Source: Chthoniobacter flavus (lineage in GTDB: Bacteria > Verrucomicrobiota > Verrucomicrobiia > Chthoniobacterales > Terrimicrobiaceae). Taken from it: DNA of 5,384 bases. Location: contig CAMBAQ010000136.1 of assembly GCA_945863785.1 (NCBI GenBank), positions 1 through 5,384 of the forward strand. Direction: 5' to 3'. Within the stretch, counting starts at the first letter, position 1. Each line of letters starts with the position of its first letter. Shown here piece by piece: positions 1-4,824 of this stretch. The position numbers were made by a program, and so were the translations under genes. The notes below the pieces were generated by a model. That model saw only the letters and a list, made by a program, of their open reading frames with translations. It did no database searches and was not told where the DNA came from.

Positions 1-240
1 CTGGCTGTCGCCAACGATTTGGACAACCACCCGCTGACCCTCATGAATGTTAGCTGTGCGGGCGAACCTAGCTTTCACTACAGGTGCGTCCCCGGATGTT
101 TGTAGAGTGGCCTCGAGGGTCAAGGAATTGTTGCGCCAGTAGTTCCAAACGGTGCCAGAAAATGCAACGGCACAGAGAAGAAGAAGTCCAAGGGCAAGGA
201 TACGGCCATCGAGTCGGCGGGGTGGTTTTTTAGAACTCAT
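1..240 (-). CDS. Partial single-pass membrane protein, possibly HlyD/EmrA-like
   Basis: This reading frame has an ATG at 240-238 and stays open for 80 codons to the window edge, so only the N-terminus is visible. Residues 1-13 are basic (MSSKKPPRRLDGR), and residues 14-32 form one hydrophobic segment (ILALGLLLLCAVAFSGTVW), giving a typical N-in signal anchor. The extracytoplasmic part contains VVKARFARTANIHEGQRVVV (residues 54-73). That pattern resembles the stretch in HlyD/EmrA-type adaptors where a strand ending in F-x-x-T is followed by a G-Q-x-V turn. The assignment is tentative, because in true adaptors this lies far from the membrane segment, after a lipoyl and coiled-coil region that is absent here. 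The gene follows the trpC stop by 17 nt, so it is probably the next gene of the same operon. Upstream there is only a purine-rich AAAAAAGAAACGG and no clear Shine-Dalgarno site. The gene is surely real; its function is unresolved. Confidence 0.7.
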   Translation of the reverse strand, partial: MSSKKPPRRLDGRILALGLLLLCAVAFSGTVWNYWRNNSLTLEATLQTSGDAPVVKARFARTANIHEGQRVVVQIVGDSQ

Positions 241-257
241 CCGTTTCTTTTTTCAGG

Positions 258-1076
258 TCAATGAGCGATCGCGGACTCAAAATCAGCAAGGCAATCGCGG
301 ATTCCACGCGGATCGCGCAGGAGGGATGTGCCAACAAGTGCGGCTTCAAATCTCTCCGCAACCGTAGCCAGATTACTGGGCGAGATGCCGCTTTCGGCAA
401 CGCGGATAGCACCTTCAGGTAAGTCGCTCACAAGTTCGAAAGCAGACATTTCGAGACTGAAATCCTTCTCTGAAGATCCCTCCAAGCCGGCAAATCCGGT
501 TTGGCTTTTGAATTTACGGCTATTGATTCCGACAACTCTGGCGTTAGGTGGAAGCGTGGCGATTTCATCCAAGGTATGAACTTCAAAGAGGCATTCCATC
601 CCAAGTTCGAGGGCGAGGGCGTGGAAGGAGGCTAACTTTTCGGCATCGAGGACATTGGCCATCAGCAAAATGGCATCCGCTCCATAGGCGCGGGCTTCGT
701 GGATTTGGTATTCATCCAGAAAAAAATCCTTCCGTAAAACAGGGTGGGGGATACCCGCGCGGATGGCCGCAAGATCGTGGATGCTCATGCCGAAGTGGCG
801 TTGATTCGTGAGAATCGAGACGGCTTTGACTATCGCAGATGCGGAGTAGGCGGCGGGGGCATCATTCACATTTTCCTCCCGCATGGGACCGACGCTTGGG
901 GAACGCTTCTTAATCTCGGCAATCAGACAAAAGCCGGCACTCAGTGCAGTAGCAAAATCCCGTGTCGGCGGTGCATCCGCGAGCATGGCGCGGATTTCGC
1001 TGAGGGGTTTCGCAGACTTGGCTGCGGCGACCTCTTCACGCACGTCAGCTAGGATCGTATCGAGTATCGTCTTCAA
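258..1076 (-). CDS. trpC: Indole-3-glycerol phosphate synthase (TrpC)
   Basis: TrpC closes the indole ring of 1-(2-carboxyphenylamino)-1-deoxyribulose 5-phosphate with loss of CO2 and water, giving indole-3-glycerol phosphate in cytoplasmic tryptophan synthesis. The TIM-barrel signatures are all present: LIAEIKKRSPSVG (51-63), SILTNQRHFG (87-96), PVLRKDFFLDEYQIHEARA (112-130), FEVH (164-167), VGINSR (182-187), AESGI (227-231) and LVGTSLL (247-253). These supply the expected catalytic or binding residues E54, K56, K116, E165, N185, E228 and S229. A stretch after residue 189 is about 13 residues longer than usual. No ATG is available. I chose the TTG at 1076-1074, which overlaps the upstream stop as TTGA and gives 272 residues starting just before the usual N-terminal helix (ILDTILADVREEV). 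A TTG at 1121 would add 15 residues and overlap the upstream gene by 49 nt. No other trp gene is in view. Identity is near certain; the start is not. Confidence 0.96.
   Translation of the reverse strand: MKTILDTILADVREEVAAAKSAKPLSEIRAMLADAPPTRDFATALSAGFCLIAEIKKRSPSVGPMREENVNDAPAAYSASAIVKAVSILTNQRHFGMSIHDLAAIRAGIPHPVLRKDFFLDEYQIHEARAYGADAILLMANVLDAEKLASFHALALELGMECLFEVHTLDEIATLPPNARVVGINSRKFKSQTGFAGLEGSSEKDFSLEMSAFELVSDLPEGAIRVAESGISPSNLATVAERFEAALVGTSLLRDPRGIRDCLADFESAIAH
1073..1076 (-). other. Possible TTGA stop/start overlap, pheA-like gene to trpC
   Basis: The TGA of the pheA-like gene (1075-1073) overlaps an in-frame TTG of trpC (1076-1074). It follows the same pattern as the three ATGA junctions upstream and places the TrpC start at the usual first helix. 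The alternative is the TTG at 1121-1119, with a TGAGG about 13 nt upstream, a poor distance. Confidence 0.5.
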
Positions 1077-1903
1077 AGAAGGGGCTTCGGGTAGCTGCCA
1101 AGGATCTTTAGTTCGCGGCAATTTTTGGCAAGGGCCTCAAGGAGTTCCGGAATTTGAAGGTCGCTTTTATGTCCGTCAGTTTGCACGAAAAAAAGAGTTT
1201 CATCCGCCACACGTGCTGCCCTGGTTGCAAAGTGGGTGAGGTTGATATGCATTTCCTTAAAAGGCTCAAGGGCTGCGACGAGTGATCCCGGTTTATTTTC
1301 AATGCGGAGGAGGACCATTGTTTGGTCATTGCCGGATGGGGTGTTTATTTGGGAACCGATAATGATGTAGCGTCCATCAGAAGTTTTATCGTTGGCGCTG
1401 GAGTCAGGAGAAATTTCGGCGCAAATCGATAGGCTCGTGTGAGCCAGTTCATCCAGGGTCGCATTCAGAAACCCATGGCCCGGATCTTCCAGTGGAACGA
1501 CCCCGCAGTCCGCTCGGCCGGTCACGACATCTTCAAAAACCTGGGAGATCGAGTCGGCGCAAAGATAGCGCACGCTTGAGCCGAACTTCGCCAGCGCTAT
1601 CCGTTGGGAAGCGCTGCCAACTGGTCCCGGGCAGGCGATCGCGACATCTTTCTCCAAGGAGATGGAGGCCGACATGATCTCTCGGTAGATAGCATGGATC
1701 GCTTCGCGTGTCAGTGGTCCCTCACTCCGTTCGACAAGGCTGCGAAGGAGCTTCATTTCCCTGACGGGTGAGTAAATCGGGAGGGAGTGGAGGTTTTTAA
1801 TAGCTCCGATTTCCTTGGCGAGCAAAGCACGCTCATTGAGGAGGCGCAGCAAGTCTGTGTCTATCGCGTCGATCTTGTCTCTAAGTCCGGCAAGGTCGTT
1901 CAT
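1073..1903 (-). CDS. pheA: PheA-like protein: chorismate mutase, truncated prephenate dehydratase, ACT
   Basis: The order of domains is that of the bifunctional P-protein, but the 276 residues compare with about 360 normally. Residues 1-85 are an AroQ-type chorismate mutase (chorismate to prephenate), with R8, R25, K36, R48, E49 and S80 at active-site positions; the usual aspartate is S45. Residues 87-184 match the first lobe of prephenate dehydratase (VAIACPGPVGSAS, then GVVPLEDPGHGFLNATLDEL) and then jump, after ICAEI (160-164), to RYIIIG (178-183), the counterpart of the RFLVIG that ends the domain. About 80-90 residues of the second lobe are missing, including the Thr of the catalytic TRF motif. 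Residues 192-276 are an ACT domain (ENKPGSLVAALEPF, LGSYP), where the Phe-binding ESRP motif reads ATRA. Chorismate mutase activity is likely; dehydratase activity is unlikely. The ATG overlaps the scpB stop as ATGA, and the 3' end overlaps trpC. Confidence 0.9.
   Translation of the reverse strand: MNDLAGLRDKIDAIDTDLLRLLNERALLAKEIGAIKNLHSLPIYSPVREMKLLRSLVERSEGPLTREAIHAIYREIMSASISLEKDVAIACPGPVGSASQRIALAKFGSSVRYLCADSISQVFEDVVTGRADCGVVPLEDPGHGFLNATLDELAHTSLSICAEISPDSSANDKTSDGRYIIIGSQINTPSGNDQTMVLLRIENKPGSLVAALEPFKEMHINLTHFATRAARVADETLFFVQTDGHKSDLQIPELLEALAKNCRELKILGSYPKPLL
1900..1903 (-). other. ATGA stop/start overlap, scpB to pheA-like gene
   Basis: The scpB TGA (1902-1900) overlaps the ATG of the pheA-like gene (1903-1901). 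No Shine-Dalgarno is seen in the preceding bases (GGACTCCCAATC). The overlap ties an amino acid enzyme to a chromosome segregation gene at the level of translation. Confidence 0.85.
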
Positions 1904-2685
1904 GATTGGGAGTCCGGGTCCGATATCTCAACAAGCGCGGCGGTTTCCTCGAAAACGGGAGCTTCCACCTCGTGACGATCTTCGGTCTCGTCGGAGATGT
2001 TTTCGGTAGGCGCAGATTCTGCGGCGGGCACTTCAGCTGCGGTCGTATCTTCAGCGGCAGGTTCAGTCGCTTTTGCGGGCTCAGGAACTTCCGCTTTTGG
2101 TAAAGCGATTTTGCGGAGCTCAGAGGCATTGGGGAGATCATCGAGCGTTTTCAGTCCGAAGTGCTCCATGAAATGCTGGGTTGTCTCGTAAAGAAGCGGG
2201 CGACCGGGAATGTCGGATCGACCGGCGATGCGGATGAGTCCGCGATCGAGAATGGTCTGCATTACTCCATCCACTGCCACGCCACGAACAGCTTCCAGAT
2301 CGCCGCGGGTGATAGGTTGGCGATAAGCGATGATGGCAAGAGTTTCCATCGCCGGAGCACTGAGGCGGGCTTGGCGATTTTCGGGAAAGAGTTGGCGCAA
2401 CCAAGGTGAGAAGTCGGCCTTCGTGACGAGTTGCCATCCGGCGGCACTTTCGCGGACTTCAAACGAGCGTCCGGTGTCGGCATATTCTTTCTCCAGTTCT
2501 TGAATAGCCTCCTCCAGTTGGTCGCGCTTGACCTTGGCATAGCAGGCGATGGATGGGTTGTCCTTCGCTGTGTCGGCCGCGCCTTTGAAAATGGAGGCCA
2601 GTTCCTTAGATGAAATGGGTTTTTGGGAAGCAAAAAGGAGGGATTCAACGATGCGGTGCAGTGGGAATGCGGGTTCGTCGCTCAT
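1900..2685 (-). CDS. scpB: Segregation and condensation protein B (ScpB)
   Basis: ScpB is the winged-helix (kite) partner that dimerises and binds the central part of kleisin ScpA in the SMC-ScpAB complex, which organises and segregates the chromosome. Residues 9-180 cover the two winged helices. The family hallmark is clear: SAPAMETLAIIAYRQPITR (109-127), then VRGVAVDGVMQTILDRGLI (133-151) and GRSDIPGRPLLYETTQHF (155-172). Residues 195-261 form a low-complexity tail rich in Ala, Glu and Pro, with 19 acidic residues against 3 Lys/Arg, so the protein (261 residues) is longer than the usual 170-200. I chose the ATG at 2685-2683, which overlaps the scpA stop as ATGA and puts MSDEPAFPLHRIVESLLFAS at the normal N-terminus. 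A GTG at 2736 would add 17 Arg/His-rich residues with no family support. No Shine-Dalgarno precedes the ATG (CCACTTTCCT), so translation is probably coupled to scpA. Confidence 0.96.
   Translation of the reverse strand: MSDEPAFPLHRIVESLLFASQKPISSKELASIFKGAADTAKDNPSIACYAKVKRDQLEEAIQELEKEYADTGRSFEVRESAAGWQLVTKADFSPWLRQLFPENRQARLSAPAMETLAIIAYRQPITRGDLEAVRGVAVDGVMQTILDRGLIRIAGRSDIPGRPLLYETTQHFMEHFGLKTLDDLPNASELRKIALPKAEVPEPAKATEPAAEDTTAAEVPAAESAPTENISDETEDRHEVEAPVFEETAALVEISDPDSQS
2682..2685 (-). other. ATGA stop/start overlap, scpA to scpB
   Basis: The scpA TGA (2684-2682) overlaps the scpB ATG (2685-2683). This decides the scpB start against the upstream GTG and fits production of the two partners of one complex in linked amounts. 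Confidence 0.85.
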
Positions 2686-3428
2686 AGGAAAGTGGGTTCT
2701 TCGATGCCGATGCGGTCGATCCAGATCTCTGCGCACATGAATTCTTGGCGGACCCGCAGTTGCTTGAGGCGGATTAATTCCAGCATGGCTAGAAAGGTGA
2801 CCACGATTTCTGTGCGGCCGGCGGCATCGGCAAAAAGTTCTTCGAAGCGGATAGGAACTCCGCTCGATGTGAGACGCAGAACGTGGTCGATCTTATCGGA
2901 GACCGTGAAATTCTCTGCAAAAATCTCTCGAAGGTCTCCCGGCTTTTTCTCCAACCGTTTGAGGATTTTTTGAAAAGCGTGGATGAGGTCAAAAATCCCA
3001 ACCTCATCGACAAGGAGGTTCTCAGATGGCGCCAGATCTGGCGTCACAGGCACGCGGGCGAAGAGGTTTTCCTGCATCGCTTCCTGATCCCTCATTAGCG
3101 ATGCGGCTTCTTTGAATTTTTTGTATTCAATCAGTTGGCGGATGAGTTCCCAGCGGGGATCATCCTCCTCCGCGTCCTCTTCGGCCATCTGCTGCTCTAC
3201 GGGCAGCAGGGTGCGACTTTTGATGTAGAGGAGATTCGCCGCCATGACGATAAACTCCCCGGCGAGATCGATATTTAAAACCTGAAAGGCATCAAGGTAG
3301 CTGAGGTATTGTTTGGTGATCCGCTCGATCGAAATATCGTAGATGTCCACCTCATCGCGTTTGATGAGGTAGAGCAGCAAGTCGAGCGGACCTTCAAAAA
3401 CCTCAAGCTTGACCTTGTAGTCTTCCAC
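2682..3428 (-). CDS. scpA: Segregation and condensation protein A (ScpA, kleisin)
   Basis: ScpA is the kleisin that bridges the two SMC heads and, with ScpB, completes the bacterial condensin ring. The N-terminal domain is textbook: YKVKLEVFEGPLDLLLYLIK (4-23), VDIYDISIERITKQYLSYL (27-45) and AGEFIVMAANLLYIKSRTLL (56-75), which form the helices that contact the SMC neck. An acidic linker (80-90) leads to the ScpB-binding middle, and residues 192-240 form the C-terminal winged helix (RTEIVVTFLAMLELIRLKQL, 205-224) that binds the SMC cap. The length, 248 residues, is normal. The start is a GTG at 3428-3426, because an in-frame TAA (the hpf stop) lies 6 nt upstream and the nearby ATG at 3435-3433 is out of frame and closes quickly. 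There is no visible Shine-Dalgarno. No smc gene is in the window. Confidence 0.97.
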   Translation of the reverse strand: MEDYKVKLEVFEGPLDLLLYLIKRDEVDIYDISIERITKQYLSYLDAFQVLNIDLAGEFIVMAANLLYIKSRTLLPVEQQMAEEDAEEDDPRWELIRQLIEYKKFKEAASLMRDQEAMQENLFARVPVTPDLAPSENLLVDEVGIFDLIHAFQKILKRLEKKPGDLREIFAENFTVSDKIDHVLRLTSSGVPIRFEELFADAAGRTEIVVTFLAMLELIRLKQLRVRQEFMCAEIWIDRIGIEEPTFL

Positions 3429-3434
3429 TGGGCA

Positions 3435-3788
3435 TTAGGGGCGCGCGAATCCGCGCTTGACCGCTTCGCGCTTCTGCTGCGTGCGATGTTTGTCGTGATC
3501 CTTTTTGCGGGTCTTGAGCTTGCTGATTTGGCGGGAAAGTTTGTCGACCACTTTGTCGATGGCCACATAGAGATCGGCCTCGGCATCTTCCGCGTGGATA
3601 TCAGGTCCTGCGAGGGCGAGATGGACTTTCACGCAGTAGGGCTTTTTCCTGTCGTGATTGTGAAGCAAAACAATGTGCGCGGCGATGAGTTGTTCGCCAT
3701 GACCTTCAAGGTGGCTGACTTTTTCGGCCACAAATTCATAGATGGCACCAGTGAGGGTTAGGTTACGCGGTGTGATGTGTATCTGCAT
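3435..3788 (-). CDS. hpf: Short ribosome hibernation promoting factor, HPF/RaiA family
   Basis: Proteins of this family bind the decoding region of the 30S subunit and silence or dimerise ribosomes in slow growth. The 117-residue product has the expected beta-alpha-beta-beta-beta-alpha order: MQIHITPRNLTLTGAIYEFV (1-20), a helix continuing to about 26, strands around IAAHIVLLH (35-43) and YCVKVHLAL (51-59), then ADLYVAIDKVVDKLSRQISK (71-90). The tail from 90 is strongly basic (KLKTRKKDHDKHRTQQKREA, 90-109), fitting rRNA contact. It lacks the extra C-terminal dimerisation domain of long HPF, so it is a short form; HPF and RaiA (YfiA) cannot be separated from sequence alone. I chose the ATG at 3788-3786, the first residue of the conserved domain. 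A longer start near 3857 would add 23 residues without family support and run back into the hydrolase gene. The stop is 6 nt before scpA, so the two are probably co-transcribed. Confidence 0.93.
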   Translation of the reverse strand: MQIHITPRNLTLTGAIYEFVAEKVSHLEGHGEQLIAAHIVLLHNHDRKKPYCVKVHLALAGPDIHAEDAEADLYVAIDKVVDKLSRQISKLKTRKKDHDKHRTQQKREAVKRGFARP

Positions 3789-3834
3789 GTCTATACAATG
3801 AGCCCGCGAGCGGCTTCTTTCCAGCAAAAATCCA
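3789..3834 (-). promoter_or_regulatory. 46-nt spacer before hpf, possible promoter or leader
   Basis: This is the widest gap between genes in the window, so it is the most natural place for an internal promoter serving hpf, scpAB, pheA and trpC. An AATAAT at 3839-3834 (minus strand) resembles a -10 box, but no convincing -35 box lies at the right distance. A GC-rich imperfect hairpin around AGCCGCTCGCGGGCT lies between it and the hpf start, with no T run after it, so it does not look like an intrinsic terminator. The bases next to the ATG (TTGTATAGAC) contain no Shine-Dalgarno. This is a weak candidate only. Confidence 0.2.
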
Positions 3835-4824
3835 TTATTCGGCCTTCGCGGAGCCATTCATCTCGAGGAGTTCGAGAATTTTTTTGTAGGCAATCTCGGT
3901 GTTTGCATTGGGTTGGGATGGATCGACCATGTCGTGGGGAATTTTCAATTCGGCTGGAAATTCTTCGATCGTGACGGGCACGGAGTTGGTCTGGGCTAGA
4001 GTTGCTGCGATTTTTTTTGTGAGCGGGTTGTTTGCAGCGGCATCCGTCGCTGTGATGAGGAAGCGGATTTTCCCTGCGCGCAGGGGCAGGTTGGTGAGGT
4101 TTTCGCGAACGTTTCGAGAAAGCTGGATCGTGCTCGCCATGCAACTGGTACCGAATCTCGGATACGCATACTTCGGTCCTGCGAGGTTTTCTTTTTTTTC
4201 GGAGTCCCACCATTGATAAAAATTCGGAATTACTGAGAGCACGGCAGCCCCAGCATCGATCAAGGGAGCAGGCACGCTGTCCAAACTAAAAAATGGAGCG
4301 ATGAGCACCATCTCGCTCACGCCGTCACGATGCTGTGCCATCCAGGTTCCGGCAACCGCGCTGCCGGATAGACCCACTACACTCACTCGATCTCCGAGGC
4401 CAGCGGCGATGTCCAATCCCACAGCCGCTTGATCGAGGAGATCCTGTCCGCTTTGGTTTCCTTGGACAGAGTTGAGTACATCGGCAAATCCCGCATAGCG
4501 GGCTCGAGGGATGATGACATTGGCTCCTTGGGCATGGAGGATGCGGGCGAGTGGCAGGAATTGCTCTGGGCAATTGGTGAGGCCGTGCAAGAGCACAAAC
4601 GCGCGCGGAGTTCTTTTACCATGGTCCAACATCCGACTAGCCCCTTCTGGACTGAGTGGAAGGGTTGATTCCGCGCGACGAAGGTTTTCAAAAAGCGCCT
4701 TCGCTTGCTCGAAACTTTCGGCGGGATGGGGTGTGGAATGGAAGTCTGGGATACGCAAAAGCAGCACGGCGCCGATCACGAGGGGCAATGCGAGGGCAAA
4801 GAGGAGAGTTCGGTTTTTTCTCAT
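3835..4824 (-). CDS. Membrane-anchored alpha/beta hydrolase
   Basis: Residues 1-5 are basic and 6-24 hydrophobic (TLLFALALPLVIGAVLLLR), giving a signal anchor or signal peptide without a lipobox cysteine, so the catalytic domain should face the periplasm. The alpha/beta hydrolase fold shows in FVLLHGLTNCPEQF (76-89, the HG oxyanion-hole turn), VSVVGLSGSAVAGTWMA (147-163, nucleophile elbow), FLITATDAAANNP (255-267, acid) and IPHDMVDP (295-302, His). The likely triad is S153, D261 and H297. The elbow reads G-L-S-G-S instead of G-x-S-x-G. The middle (about 200-240, with NFYQWWDSEKK) would form the cap region. The substrate cannot be named: esterase, lipase-like or peptidase activity are all open. 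The ATG overlaps the lgt stop as ATGA, so the two proteins are made together, which hints at a role in envelope lipid or lipoprotein processing; that is inference. Confidence 0.88.
   Translation of the reverse strand: MRKNRTLLFALALPLVIGAVLLLRIPDFHSTPHPAESFEQAKALFENLRRAESTLPLSPEGASRMLDHGKRTPRAFVLLHGLTNCPEQFLPLARILHAQGANVIIPRARYAGFADVLNSVQGNQSGQDLLDQAAVGLDIAAGLGDRVSVVGLSGSAVAGTWMAQHRDGVSEMVLIAPFFSLDSVPAPLIDAGAAVLSVIPNFYQWWDSEKKENLAGPKYAYPRFGTSCMASTIQLSRNVRENLTNLPLRAGKIRFLITATDAAANNPLTKKIAATLAQTNSVPVTIEEFPAELKIPHDMVDPSQPNANTEIAYKKILELLEMNGSAKAE
4821..4824 (-). other. ATGA stop/start overlap, lgt to hydrolase
   Basis: The lgt TGA (4823-4821) shares bases with the hydrolase ATG (4824-4822). The preceding bases (AATTTAGCCA) contain no Shine-Dalgarno, so re-initiation by terminating ribosomes is the likely mode of translation. 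Confidence 0.85.

Noticed and set aside
172..174. Cysteine in LLLLC of the partial membrane protein as a lipobox
   Set aside because: The residue before Cys is Leu and not Gly, Ala or Ser, so lipidation by Lgt is unlikely.
883..1239. 118-codon open frame on the plus strand
   Set aside because: It is antisense to trpC and the pheA-like gene, with composition typical of a shadow frame and no motif.
2686..2736. Longer ScpB start at a GTG
   Set aside because: The extra residues are Arg/His-rich, match nothing in the family and overlap scpA by 55 nt; the ATG at 2685 sits in an ATGA overlap.
3309..3761. 150-codon open frame on the plus strand
   Set aside because: It lies wholly opposite scpA and hpf, both of which have clear family motifs, and its translation shows no recognisable domain; it is a mirror frame.
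3790..3797. TGTATAGA as a -10 box for hpf
   Set aside because: It ends one base before the ATG, so the transcript start would fall inside the coding sequence.
3805..3819. GC-rich hairpin before hpf as an intrinsic terminator
   Set aside because: The stem is short and bulged and no T run follows on the minus strand.
3789..3857. Longer start for the hibernation factor
   Set aside because: The added residues overlap the end of the hydrolase gene and lie before the conserved MQIHIT strand.
4009..4021. T-rich run as a terminator signal
   Set aside because: It is inside the hydrolase coding sequence and encodes the lysine-rich TKKIAA segment on the minus strand.
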